The notes under the pieces are model-generated. The model had not been told where the DNA came from. It did no database searches and saw only the letters and a list, made by a program, of their open reading frames with translations. Made by a program: the position numbers and the translations under genes. A stretch of DNA of 64,000 nt from Microterricola gilva (GTDB taxonomy: Bacteria > Actinomycetota > Actinomycetes > Actinomycetales > Microbacteriaceae), in the NCBI RefSeq assembly GCF_004217495.1, contig NZ_SHLC01000001.1, positions 2,480,001 through 2,544,000 of the forward strand, in the 5' to 3' direction. Below are positions 33,985 through 42,580 of this stretch, piece by piece. Positions within the stretch are counted from its first letter, which is position 1, and each line of letters opens with the position of its first letter.

Positions 33985-36900
33985 CAGGCATCCGTTGGAT
34001 CGACGACCGCGATGAACGCGATCAACTCGAAGTCATCGAGCCCCGCGATCTGCTGTGTGAGCGCGGTCGTGTGCCCACCGCGGAACAGACTGTCGATGTC
34101 GCGTTGCTCGGTGATGTCGATCATCGAGTGAATGGCATCCGTCAGCAGCGCCGAGTACTTGCCCATGTCTGCGCCCTCGCGGGTGGCGTCGTTGAAGACG
34201 CGTGTGACCTCGGCCACGGGCTCATCATGCGGGCGAGACCCGGCACGGACGAGGTCGAGCAGCCGCTTCGCCTCGGTGTGGTCGGCGATGACGTCGCCGT
34301 TGTCGTCGACGTAGACGAGGTAGTGCGGGTGCAGGCGGTTGCCGCGGTTCACCGCAGGATCGGCGTTGACGTTCTTCAGCGCGAAGATCACGCCAGGGAG
34401 GAGACCGATGGAGAGGTCTGCGGGGATGACGGCGTGCAAACCCCGCGGTGCTGTTACGATGTCGCCGTACTCGTTCATGTAGGCGAGCAGGTCCATCCGG
34501 AAGTCGTTGAGGCCGAGATCGGTGATCGAGACACCCGCGCGTACGTCTTCGAGCTCGATGTTCTCGCCCTGCAGCTTGCGAAGCTGCTCCTTGCGGAACG
34601 CAGCATCCGAGTCCTCGGGGTTTAGCACGTTGTCATCGGCAGAGCCGGCGAGATCAGCAATCACCATCCGGTTCTCGACGCGCTCCTTGAGGTTGATGTA
34701 CTCATCGAGGGAGATATCGGGCCAGAAGTTGACGAGCTGAATGACTTCGTTCGTCGATCCGATGCGGTCGATTCGACCGAACCTCTGGATTATCCTCACC
34801 GGGTTCCAGTGGATGTCGTAGTTGATGAGGTAGTCGCAGTCCTGAAGGTTCTGACCTTCGCTGATCACATCCGTGCCGATCAGCACGTCGACGTCTCGCG
34901 TCTCGTTGGGCATCGTGAGGTGACGCTGCTTGGACCGGGGCGAGAACATCGACATGATCTGTTGGAAGTCGAAGCCCGTACCGAGCGTCGACTTCGCACC
35001 GTGGCTGCCGCCCGTGATGACGGCGCTCTCCAGCCCCGCCTGCTGGAGCGCCGGCGCGAGCTCGCGGTAGAGGTAGTTCGCGGTGTCGGCGAAGGCGGAG
35101 AAGATCAGCACCTTGCGGTTGTCGGTGTTAAGCGGATGCTCCGCCTTCTGCTGGACCAGCTGATGAAGTTTACGGAGCTTGAGGTCATGCGCCGGCGCGA
35201 CCTTCCGCATCTCGTCGATCAGCTCGCGCAGAGTCTCGCGGTCGTTCCACAGGTCTCGCTGCCAGGAGGCGACATCGATGTCATCGATGTCGATCCTGAT
35301 CTTCTCGCCGAACGACAGCGCCTCGACATTGGCGTCGTCCTCATCGTCGAGGTCGAAGTCGAGATCGTCCAGGTCTCGGATCTCGGGAATAGCCCCCGCA
35401 TGGTTGCTCAGTCGCGTGAGAGTGCTGCCTGTGGCATCCTCGATCTTCGCAAGCGTGAGTCGGAAGGCCTCAACTGAACTCTCGAGCCTCTTCAGCAGGT
35501 TCACTGTCATGAGCTTCTTCAGGCCCTCTTCGCGACCCTTCTGGCCGAGGTTCGAGCGGGCGTTGCCGGTCGTGACGTTGTAGAGGTCCTCGTACTTGCT
35601 GATGCGGCTTGGGAAGACGTATCGGAGCGGGGTGTAGACCGCGAGCTCGAGGGCTTGCAGCTGCTCGAAGATCTCGTTGAACGAGGGAACGTCGGCAAGG
35701 TCGGTGAGTGGTTCGTGGATGGACGCCGGTGGCAGGCGCTTCGGGAAGGCGCCGATCTCACTCGTGTCGTAGAACGCCTGGATGTGCTTTCGGGACCGCG
35801 CGATGGTGACCGCGTCGAGCAGTTCGAAGAAGTCGAAGTCGAGCATCTGCAAGATGCGATCGGCGGTGCGCTCCTCAGTGGGCAGCTTCGACCACTCGTT
35901 GAACACCGTCTGGGCATCGCGGAACACCCGCTCGACCGATGTCGACAGCGTGAGCTTCGCGGCGAGTGTGTCGCTTTCACCCTCGTACGCCAGCTGCAGC
36001 TGGTTCTTGAGATCGTTGAATCGGTTGTTCACCGGCGTCGCCGACAGCATCAGCACCTTGGTCTTCACGCCTTCGCGGATGACCTGCCGCATGAGGCGCT
36101 GATAACGCGATTCCTTCTCTTCGGCGTAGTCGGCGTTGCGGAAGTTGTGTGACTCGTCGATCACGACGAGGTCGTAGTTGCCCCAGTTGATGCGGTCCAA
36201 GCGGAGGCCAAGTGATTCACCGCGTGTGCGGGAGAGATCGGTGTGCGCAAGGACGTCGTAATTGAATCGGTCGCTCGAGAAGATGTTCGTCGTGAGGTTG
36301 GCGTTGTAATTCGTCCAGTTCTCGGCCAGCTTTTTCGGAGCCAGAACCAGGACGGACTTATTGCGCAGCTCGTAGTACTTGATGACCGCCAGCGCGGTGA
36401 ATGTTTTTCCGAGCCCGACGCTGTCGGCAAGGATGCAGCCGTTGTACGTCTCGAGCTTGTTGATGATGCCGGTCGCGGCATCCCGCTGGAAGTTGTACAG
36501 GCTCTGCCAGACCTTAGTTTCCTGATAGCCGGTGCGGTCGTTCGGGAGCACATCTTCGCTGATTTCGTCGAGGAACTCGGCGAAGAGGTTGTAGAGGATG
36601 AGGAAGTAGATGCGGGCCGGCGAATTCTCGGCGTACACGCTCGCGATGTGGTCGTGCACGGCCTGTGTCACGTCGTTGAGTTGACCGGGGCTTGCCCAGA
36701 TCTGATCGAACAGATTGAGGAAGCTGCTCGTCTCGGGGGCGCTCTCGAACTTCGTGACCATGTTGGACACGGCGTTGCCACGCTCGTAGCCGAGATCGGC
36801 CGTCGTGAAGCCCTGAAGCGGCATGTACGCGGCGCGGTCATCGACCACGGCGAACTGCTGCATCTGGTGACCGCTGGCATTGGTTCGGAACGTGACCTTC

Positions 36901-37235
36901 TCACGCACCCACGCCGCGCACTCTCGAGCGATCGCGCGCTGCGTCAGCTTGTTGCGGAGGCGAACCTCGAACTCTGACCCGTAGAGGGATGACTCGGCGT
37001 GTGGGATGAAGAACTCTCGGCGGTCCTTGCGGAGCTTGTCTGTCACCTGGCCGTTGCTGAACGACGGCGATGTGAAGATGAATTCCAGTTCCTCGACATG
37101 CTCAAGCTCTTTGCGCAACGCCTCGAATGCGAAGATTGAGAAGGTCGATGCGGCGATGCGCACCTTCGAGCCGCGGCCGAACTCGGACTTGAGGTCGTCG
37201 CCGAGAAGATCGGAGACGTTGTCGATGATCCGCAT
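33981..37235 (-). CDS. SNF2-like helicase with N-terminal PLD-like domain
   Basis: A 1084-residue ATPase. Residues 1-200 resemble the phospholipase D-like domain found before such helicases (VRIAASTFSIFAFEALRKEL, HAESSLYGSEFEVRLRNKLT). The expected HxK-x4-D reads HQMQQFAVVDD, so the nuclease centre is probably degenerate. The helicase core has ADSVGLGKT (about 268-276), APKKLAENW, DLVVIDESHNFRN (near 359), LSATPVNNRFND, TDVISEGQNLQDCDYLINYD and RFGRIDRIGS. It starts four bases after the HTH gene stop and overlaps DUF4391. It may translocate on DNA for the restriction complex. Confidence 0.88.
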   Translation of the reverse strand: MRIIDNVSDLLGDDLKSEFGRGSKVRIAASTFSIFAFEALRKELEHVEELEFIFTSPSFSNGQVTDKLRKDRREFFIPHAESSLYGSEFEVRLRNKLTQRAIARECAAWVREKVTFRTNASGHQMQQFAVVDDRAAYMPLQGFTTADLGYERGNAVSNMVTKFESAPETSSFLNLFDQIWASPGQLNDVTQAVHDHIASVYAENSPARIYFLILYNLFAEFLDEISEDVLPNDRTGYQETKVWQSLYNFQRDAATGIINKLETYNGCILADSVGLGKTFTALAVIKYYELRNKSVLVLAPKKLAENWTNYNANLTTNIFSSDRFNYDVLAHTDLSRTRGESLGLRLDRINWGNYDLVVIDESHNFRNADYAEEKESRYQRLMRQVIREGVKTKVLMLSATPVNNRFNDLKNQLQLAYEGESDTLAAKLTLSTSVERVFRDAQTVFNEWSKLPTEERTADRILQMLDFDFFELLDAVTIARSRKHIQAFYDTSEIGAFPKRLPPASIHEPLTDLADVPSFNEIFEQLQALELAVYTPLRYVFPSRISKYEDLYNVTTGNARSNLGQKGREEGLKKLMTVNLLKRLESSVEAFRLTLAKIEDATGSTLTRLSNHAGAIPEIRDLDDLDFDLDDEDDANVEALSFGEKIRIDIDDIDVASWQRDLWNDRETLRELIDEMRKVAPAHDLKLRKLHQLVQQKAEHPLNTDNRKVLIFSAFADTANYLYRELAPALQQAGLESAVITGGSHGAKSTLGTGFDFQQIMSMFSPRSKQRHLTMPNETRDVDVLIGTDVISEGQNLQDCDYLINYDIHWNPVRIIQRFGRIDRIGSTNEVIQLVNFWPDISLDEYINLKERVENRMVIADLAGSADDNVLNPEDSDAAFRKEQLRKLQGENIELEDVRAGVSITDLGLNDFRMDLLAYMNEYGDIVTAPRGLHAVIPADLSIGLLPGVIFALKNVNADPAVNRGNRLHPHYLVYVDDNGDVIADHTEAKRLLDLVRAGSRPHDEPVAEVTRVFNDATREGADMGKYSALLTDAIHSMIDITEQRDIDSLFRGGHTTALTQQIAGLDDFELIAFIAVVDPTDAW

Positions 37236-37238
37236 TTT

Positions 37239-37427
37239 CTACGCAGCACCCCCGGCGCTGCTGCCACCACTACGCACCCACGCGTCCACCTCACTCGCCT
37301 GGAACTTCCACAGGCGCCCGACCTTGTGCGCCGGCATCCCCTTTTCAGCAATCCAGGCATAAATCGAGTCCTTCGTGACGCCCAGATGCTCGGCGATGTC
37401 GTCGGCGGACAGCCACGGCTCAGACAT
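37239..37427 (-). CDS. Small excisionase/MerR-type helix-turn-helix protein
   Basis: A 62-residue DNA-binding protein of the HTH_17 type: WLSADDIAEHLGVTKDSIYA followed by KVGRLWKFQASEVDAWVR. It is the first gene of the island operon, three bases before the helicase. GGGGG precedes the ATG at 37427 by five bases; an ATG at 37439 is possible. Proteins of this kind act as excisionases or as small repressors. Position at the operon head, next to the inverted repeat at 37450-37463, favours autoregulation. Confidence 0.85.
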   Translation of the reverse strand: MSEPWLSADDIAEHLGVTKDSIYAWIAEKGMPAHKVGRLWKFQASEVDAWVRSGGSSAGGAA

Positions 37428-37449
37428 ACAGGCCCCCATGCGGATCGAA

Positions 37450-37463
37450 CCGGATTCTTCCGG
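37450..37463 (-). promoter_or_regulatory. Candidate operator of the island operon
   Basis: CCGGATTCTTCCGG has perfect 5-bp arms (CCGGA/TCCGG) and lies between the putative -10 box and the HTH start. Confidence 0.45.
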
Positions 37464-37472
37464 GTATGCCCG

Positions 37473-37478
37473 ATCCTA
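37473..37478 (-). promoter_or_regulatory. Putative -10 box of the island operon
   Basis: TAGGAT on the minus strand, about 45 bases before the HTH start. Confidence 0.4.
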
Positions 37479-37749
37479 GCTGCACCCGGCCATGACCTTG
37501 GTTGCATTCGGCTGACGGGTGGGTGACCGCCGAGCGCGGTGTGGCACCCGACACCACCCCAGAGGCAACACCCCCGGCTCACTGAACTCTTCGGCGAGCC
37601 CGAAAGCCGTTAACGGGCGCGCAGATTCAGCGCCCGGCGGCATGGCACTCTGGCGAGCGCCTTCAGCAACGACGAAAACGCAACGGAAACGCAGACTCGT
37701 CCCCGAACTTCCTTGAGGGCGATCCCGTTTGCGGGCCGTTCTGCGACGA
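37479..37749. other. Gene-free part of the island upstream region
   Basis: No coding sequence or repeat that I can support. A minus-strand frame at 37610-37858 is open only because it reads through the hairpin at 37750. Confidence 0.4.
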
Positions 37750-37788
37750 GTTTCGCGAACAGCCCCTCAGTTGGGCTGTTCGCGAAAC
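37750..37788. repeat. Long perfect hairpin in the island
   Basis: GTTTCGCGAACAGCCC (37750-37765) and GGGCTGTTCGCGAAAC (37773-37788) are perfect 16-bp arms with a 7-base loop. Each arm also contains the near-palindrome TTTCGCGAA. No T-tract follows on either strand. Confidence 0.8.
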
Positions 37789-37944
37789 GCGTCAGGGCGC
37801 GAATCACAAGCCACCACCCAACGCGTTTTCCTTCACATCGAGCGCCCTTTTCCTCCACATTTGTCGAGGATCTGCTTACCCTGCAGGAAATACTGGCAGC
37901 GGTGACCGGTCACCGCAGGTCAGGGAGTCAACCGAAGCTGCAGC

Positions 37945-38090
37945 AGTCCACCCAACTGGAACCGCAGCGCGGCATCGACGACGAACGCCACCAACTCTTG
38001 TGATTCGCCGTCACTCTTGCCGCCGAGCGAGGAGTAGGAGCTGAGCACCTCGCCCTGTTCGCCGACGCGAGCCGCCGTCGCGCTTCCGCG
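37945..38090 (-). pseudogene. Relic of a jetC (Wadjet SMC-like) gene, C-terminal signature region
   Basis: About 48 codons read SSYSSLGGKSDGESQELVAF then VVDAALRFQLG, matching STYSSLGGKSGGESQELVAF of the complete jetC at 46754-50251 almost residue for residue. The nucleotide match is also close. The match fades at both ends, and no Walker A or Walker B remains. It therefore derives from a second, largely deleted Wadjet locus or a duplication. Confidence 0.82.
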
Positions 38091-38109
38091 CTCCGAGTGG
38101 CACCAGCAT

Positions 38110-38685
38110 TCAAAGAATGAGTCCGACACGGTCGCACTCGGTGTTCCACGAGCATGCTCCCCGCGCAGCGGCCCTATCGACTTGATTGCCCTTCACTGCG
38201 CTCGCCGCGGACCTCCCGTGATCGTGTGCTTCTTCCGGGCTTGCGCACTCTACCCACGCGAGGTCGCACTCCGCGATCCACTGGTTGACGATTGCGACCT
38301 GCGCCGGTGATAGCACTGACGGTCGCGATCTAGCCGTAGCTCGATCGACTCCGAGCAGCCGAACGGCGACGCTTGCTCGAAACGTGGTCCGACTCAAATC
38401 GTGACCGATCGCAAGATGTGCCTGGAGCCGGCCACGCAATCCTTTCTTGCCCCGCGCCTCGCCCACGTAGATTGGCTCGTCGTCGCGAAACCATACATAG
38501 ACGCCCGGCGCAGAAGGGACGTCGGATAGTTCCACCGCGTCAGCTGCGCAGAGCATCTCGCTCCGCACACGCGCCCAATCCGCACCTCGGTCATCGAGAG
38601 GCTCGCCGGTCTCACCATTGGCTTGGTCAAGCGCATCATGGATTGCACCCAATTCGTTGGCGTCCTCAGCGCCGTAGATCTGCAA
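38110..38685 (-). CDS. GIY-YIG domain protein
   Basis: A 191-residue protein. The GIY-YIG core is seen at APGVYVWFRDDEPIYVGEAR (residues 59-78) with the conserved Arg in GLRGRLQAHL (82-91). The domain normally ends soon after WVECASPEEA; here the frame then runs through about 47 residues of low-complexity sequence toward the jetC relic. The C-terminus may therefore be replaced by unrelated sequence. Catalytic residues look mostly intact, so it could be a nuclease or an inactive recognition domain. It lies 186 bases downstream of the DUF262 gene on the same strand. Confidence 0.7.
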   Translation of the reverse strand: MQIYGAEDANELGAIHDALDQANGETGEPLDDRGADWARVRSEMLCAADAVELSDVPSAPGVYVWFRDDEPIYVGEARGKKGLRGRLQAHLAIGHDLSRTTFRASVAVRLLGVDRATARSRPSVLSPAQVAIVNQWIAECDLAWVECASPEEAHDHGRSAASAVKGNQVDRAAARGACSWNTECDRVGLIL

Positions 38686-38871
38686 GTCCGAGAGAGTGAG
38701 TTCTTCGCGCGTGGCTAGAACCTATCGGAAGCGATCATGCGACGCAGGTGGCTGCGTAGAAGCCGGACTCGACAGCGGGGAGCGCCCTCGTTGGTTCTGC
38801 CGTTGCTCCGTGCGGAACGGGGGGGGCAGCCCAAAAGGCTGGAGAGTGCCGGGCGCCGATCGGGTGTGCTC

Positions 38872-40734
38872 TCATTGCGCAAAGAGCTGATTTCCAGCAA
38901 TCGCGGGTTCACGGACCTGATCGAGGCTCGGCCTGTCGCCGGCGCACAGAAGCAACATTGCTCCCCCCACCAGCTTTACCCGCTCATCGAGGAACACGTT
39001 CAAATCGGATCCAACCGCCTCGCGGAGGGCTTCGCCTTCGAGGTGGCCGTATGGGCCTGCTGCCGCAAGTTCGGCGTACGGGACCATGTGCGTTGCAAGC
39101 CGACGCGAAATCTCGGAGGCATTCCCTATGGCGCCATCAGCCCTCGCCTCGAGGTAACGGACCGGGTCCAGCCGCCCGATCGTGCGGTTTGTACGCCAGG
39201 TGATTAGCGCGCAATTCAGGGCGAGATCAGAATCAATTCCCGCATCCTCAAGCAGCTTGTCAGGGAAGAGGTGATGGTACTCACGGTGGAGAACCGTCTC
39301 CGCCGTGATGGTTCGGGAATCGGCAAAGTCCTCGGCCCCAAACTTGAGGGATGCCGCGAGAATTGCTCGCGCTAGCACACGTTTGCTTGCGGGCCAGCCA
39401 GCTGACCTCAGTTGTTCCGCGGTAGGCAAAGGAAAGAGCGTTCGATCAAGGACTGCAACTCCAGAACCATCGAACGTGCTTCGGCCGCCCGCTGATGCTT
39501 CCAGCGCTTCGGCTAGCGCTTTGAAGTCACTGTATGCCCGGCTGGCAACGGAATTCTCATAGCGGGAGGTGAAGAATGAGGACCATAAGTAGGATCTGAG
39601 TACTTTCTCCGCGTTGGCCACCTCATCTCCGTAGTCCGGAATGAGCACGTAGAGAGCTGCGATTACTGGCAGCGGGGCTGCGGTCGGAAGTCGCTTCGCA
39701 TCGTAGATGTGCGCGTCCTCCAGCAACGAGACGGTCCGGCGCAGCCCTCGCTCCAGCTTGTCCCAGTTGGTGATCATTTCAGCCATGTCCATGTCTAGCT
39801 CGCCGCGCGCATTGGGAACCTTTCCCTGCAATAGCGCACTAGCTTGCAAAACGAGATCGCCAACGTTGCCGTACCGCGAGATGCCGTCGACGCGCCTGCC
39901 CAGGTCGACCAGCTTGTCGTGAAGCAGCTCGCCCGTCGCGTTCTCCACTTCGGCAACGATCACGTCGTAAGTACTTAGCGGCTTGCTATTGGTGTTCATT
40001 TTGATGAAGACGTCAAGGGCGACGTGCTTCGGCGTTGCGGCTTTGAGCAGGAGATAGGGGATGTTGTAGTTGCTCACGATCCCGCGGAGCGGTTGGAGAT
40101 AGACATCCTTCAGTTCATCTCTGCGCGCCACATGCTCGCCTTGGAGCTGTCGAAACTCGGAAAGCTCCGTCACGTCATCGCCTGGGGCGAGGTGCGCGGT
40201 AGCGGCTTCAGCCCACGCGATCGACTCACCGGACGCGTCAGGTCGGAGCAATTGGACCGGGATCAGTCCGCGTTCGAGGCACTGGCGGGGGTCATCCACC
40301 CAAAGAGGCATGCGGCGCCCGTTCTTGGTCCACCGCGTGACAAGACGCACTCCAAGTTCCTCGTCATCGTTACTGGGATCCGCGTCAAGCTGGGGCACGT
40401 GTACGAAGAACGTCACATCCTCGTAGTTGTTGTTGAACGCTCGCCAAAGAGCGGTTAACCTCTGCTGCCCATCAAGCAAATGCTCGTTCGGCTTCACGTC
40501 GAGGTTCGGCGCCGTGACCAACGGCCGCGAAACAAAACGCTCTTCGTCGCCCACTTCAAGCACGAGCGCGACCCCCAGCGGCAAGTCGCGGATGACGGTG
40601 TCGAGCATGCTCATCACTCGACCACGGTCCCAGGCCTCAGCGCGCTGAAAACTGGGCAGCACAATTCGGCCGCCCTCAATCTGACTAAACCAGTCCTTGA
40701 GCGTTCGGTCCTGTGCGCGCGTCGATGTGCTCAT
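38872..40734 (-). CDS. DUF262 (GmrSD-like) protein with C-terminal HNH-like region
   Basis: A 620-residue protein. The N-terminal DUF262/ParB-like nucleotide-binding domain has LPSFQRAEAWDRGRV and the diagnostic LLDGQQRLTALWRAF (DGQQR at 88-92). The C-terminal third has HREYHHLFPDKLLEDAG followed by LNCALITWRTNRTIGRLDP, which fits the DUF1524/HNH His-Asn pattern. This is the layout of single-chain GmrSD-type enzymes, which restrict modified phage DNA using NTP. It sits in a defence island next to a GIY-YIG gene. A type IV restriction role is inferred. Confidence 0.82.
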   Translation of the reverse strand: MSTSTRAQDRTLKDWFSQIEGGRIVLPSFQRAEAWDRGRVMSMLDTVIRDLPLGVALVLEVGDEERFVSRPLVTAPNLDVKPNEHLLDGQQRLTALWRAFNNNYEDVTFFVHVPQLDADPSNDDEELGVRLVTRWTKNGRRMPLWVDDPRQCLERGLIPVQLLRPDASGESIAWAEAATAHLAPGDDVTELSEFRQLQGEHVARRDELKDVYLQPLRGIVSNYNIPYLLLKAATPKHVALDVFIKMNTNSKPLSTYDVIVAEVENATGELLHDKLVDLGRRVDGISRYGNVGDLVLQASALLQGKVPNARGELDMDMAEMITNWDKLERGLRRTVSLLEDAHIYDAKRLPTAAPLPVIAALYVLIPDYGDEVANAEKVLRSYLWSSFFTSRYENSVASRAYSDFKALAEALEASAGGRSTFDGSGVAVLDRTLFPLPTAEQLRSAGWPASKRVLARAILAASLKFGAEDFADSRTITAETVLHREYHHLFPDKLLEDAGIDSDLALNCALITWRTNRTIGRLDPVRYLEARADGAIGNASEISRRLATHMVPYAELAAAGPYGHLEGEALREAVGSDLNVFLDERVKLVGGAMLLLCAGDRPSLDQVREPAIAGNQLFAQ

Positions 40735-40824
40735 GCCGGGAGCTTATCGGTCGCCGCGTCAGAATCCTGCGCCACCCTCAGCCAAACCAAGCCGAGAAGC
40801 GCGGTCGACACCGCGACGGCTGCC

Positions 40825-40848
40825 GCCCCACCATTGGACAAGTGGGGC
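40825..40848 (-). terminator. Hairpin between NERD and DUF262 genes
   Basis: GCCCCAC and GTGGGGC form a 7-bp stem with a 10-base loop, just past the NERD gene stop. Confidence 0.45.
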
Positions 40849-40897
40849 CGCATGTTTCCTTTGCATGCAGACATGCACACGCCGCGGTCCACGAATG

Positions 40898-41716
40898 TCA
40901 CTGGCCGAAGAGCGGGCCCATCACGAGCGGGACGAGCGTCGGCAGCAGCGCCAACGCGCCGACGGCGAGCACGAGCAGACCGGCCATCCCCGCCAGCGCC
41001 CAGAGACGGCGCCGACCCCGGGCCGAGCGCACCTCATCGTGTAGCTCCGCGAACTGGCGCCGGGCCTCGGCGGGGTCGCCGGCATCCGTCGCCCGCCAGA
41101 GCGCGGGGTCGTCGATGATGGCCAGCAGGTCGCTGACCGCAGCGGGGTTGAGTGCGTCCGGCTGCTGCTTCAGCCAGCGGCGCACCTCGTGTGAGTTCAG
41201 CACGCGCACGCGCTCCGGCTGCGCCTTCACCATGATGCGCTTGGGATCGACGAACACGATCAGCGGGTGCACGGGCACCGGATGCGGCATCCGCTCGCCC
41301 AAGAGCCGAGCGACCTTGCCGGCCTCCCCCTCGGCCTTGGGGATGTGCTGCTCTCGTTGCCCATCGACCAGCACGGTACGCCCGGCGACCCAAATGTTCT
41401 GGCCAGCGTGGTGCTTCGTATTGATGGTGAAGACGCCGCCGGGCCCGATGACCAGGTGGTCGATGTCGGTTTCCTTGGTTCCGATGGGCAGCGCGTGGCG
41501 GGCGGACCAGCCGTCTGGTAGGCGTTCGAGGATGTCGCCGACAGCGATCTCACCGACCGCGCCGAGGTACCAAGGGCGCGCGTCATCCGACAGCGGGCAG
41601 CTCCCGAAGAAGCGCTGAACGGTGGTGCGGGGCGGCACGTCGAGCTGCCTTCGCAGCGTCTCGTCGATGACGAGCTGTCCCGCGAAGCGATCGCGCATCG
41701 TTGCGGTAGTCGCCAT
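40898..41716 (-). CDS. NERD nuclease-related domain protein, membrane anchored
   Basis: A 272-residue protein. The NERD domain (about 50-170) has WYLGAVGEIAVGDILERLPD, GTKETDIDHLVIGPGGVFTI and NTKHHAGQNIWVAGR, with a Glu/Asp/Lys pattern like an endonuclease fold. A hydrophobic C-terminus (LWALAGMAGLLVLAVGALAL) anchors it. ATG at 41716 follows AGGGGAG; the GTG at 41743 is an alternative. A second NERD protein at 53764-55233 shares the NTKHHA-x-x-VWVAGR-type motif. Role unknown; NERD proteins are common in actinobacteria. Confidence 0.82.
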   Translation of the reverse strand: MATTATMRDRFAGQLVIDETLRRQLDVPPRTTVQRFFGSCPLSDDARPWYLGAVGEIAVGDILERLPDGWSARHALPIGTKETDIDHLVIGPGGVFTINTKHHAGQNIWVAGRTVLVDGQREQHIPKAEGEAGKVARLLGERMPHPVPVHPLIVFVDPKRIMVKAQPERVRVLNSHEVRRWLKQQPDALNPAAVSDLLAIIDDPALWRATDAGDPAEARRQFAELHDEVRSARGRRRLWALAGMAGLLVLAVGALALLPTLVPLVMGPLFGQ

Positions 41717-41804
41717 CGGCTCCCCTGAGAGTTTCTCAGTCACCGTAGCCCGCGCGCGCCCGCGGTGGCACCCCCCGAACGGGGAGTTCGGCCGATGTTC
41801 GCGC

Positions 41805-42506
41805 CTAGTTCACCAGGGCAGCACGGTAGCGCGCGTACTTGCGCGCGCCGACCGTGCGCCAGATCAGACGCACCGGCCCCGGCAAGTGCTTGTGCTGCCA
41901 CTCGGTGCCGCCGTCCGGCTGCGCGGCGAGAATCGCGCCGAGCTGGATCATGGTCTTGCCCTTCGGCGTGGCGTTGCGGCCGTGCTCGGCGAACCACTCG
42001 ACCTCCTTCTGCGTCAGCGTCGTCTCCATCACCGGGACGATGTTGGTCTCCTCGTCTGGCAGGTGCACGGCGAGGGCAGTGTTGATTCCGGCGAGCGCTT
42101 GCGTGACGGATGCCGCGTCCTGAGCGCGCCCGCTGGCCCGCCACACGGGCAGGCCCGCGTCGAGGGCCTGCAGGTGGGTCAGCATGACGGCGTGCTGCTC
42201 CTTCATCCGCGCGACGTGCGCCGCGCAGGCGGGAGCTCTGGTTTCGAGACGATCCCAGAGCATCGTGTCCTCGCCCTCGTGGTGGGCGTGCAGCCCGATC
42301 GAGAGCATCGTCAGGTGGTCGCCGACACGGTCAGCGTGTGCGGCATCCCCCTCGGTGACACCGGCGATGAGCGCGGGGCCTTCGCCGAATCCGGCCCGGA
42401 AGAACCGGTGGATCTCAGCCATACCGCTGGCGTCGCAGGTCTTCAATCCGCTGGCCTGGTTGTCGTTGGGCTGGTCTCCGCTGGAGGGCAGTGCGGTGGC
42501 GGGCAT
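41805..42506 (-). CDS. Hemerythrin HHE domain protein
   Basis: A 233-residue protein. A four-helix hemerythrin-like domain is indicated by spaced His residues: HRFFRAGF, HLTMLSIGLHAHHEGEDTML, MKEQHAVMLTHLQ and HLPDEETNIVPVM. These could bind a di-iron centre for oxygen or NO sensing or storage. The C-terminal part (GPVRLIWRTVGARKYARYRA) is typical of a large actinobacterial subgroup. ATG at 42506 is chosen because GGAGA lies four bases upstream. Confidence 0.85.
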   Translation of the reverse strand: MPATALPSSGDQPNDNQASGLKTCDASGMAEIHRFFRAGFGEGPALIAGVTEGDAAHADRVGDHLTMLSIGLHAHHEGEDTMLWDRLETRAPACAAHVARMKEQHAVMLTHLQALDAGLPVWRASGRAQDAASVTQALAGINTALAVHLPDEETNIVPVMETTLTQKEVEWFAEHGRNATPKGKTMIQLGAILAAQPDGGTEWQHKHLPGPVRLIWRTVGARKYARYRAALVN

Positions 42507-42580
42507 GGCGTCTCCGATCGTCCGTGACTCTGCGCAGGCACGATACGCCTCGGCCGCTGGCACGGCAAGCGGTGGCGCCC

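Noticed and set aside
26213-37478. DISARM or BREX system
   Set aside because: A methyltransferase, a helicase and a PLD-like domain are present, but there is no DUF1998 helicase (DrmA), DrmB, PglZ, BrxC or Lon-like gene. The Res subunit with PD-(D/E)xK end points to a Type III-like system.
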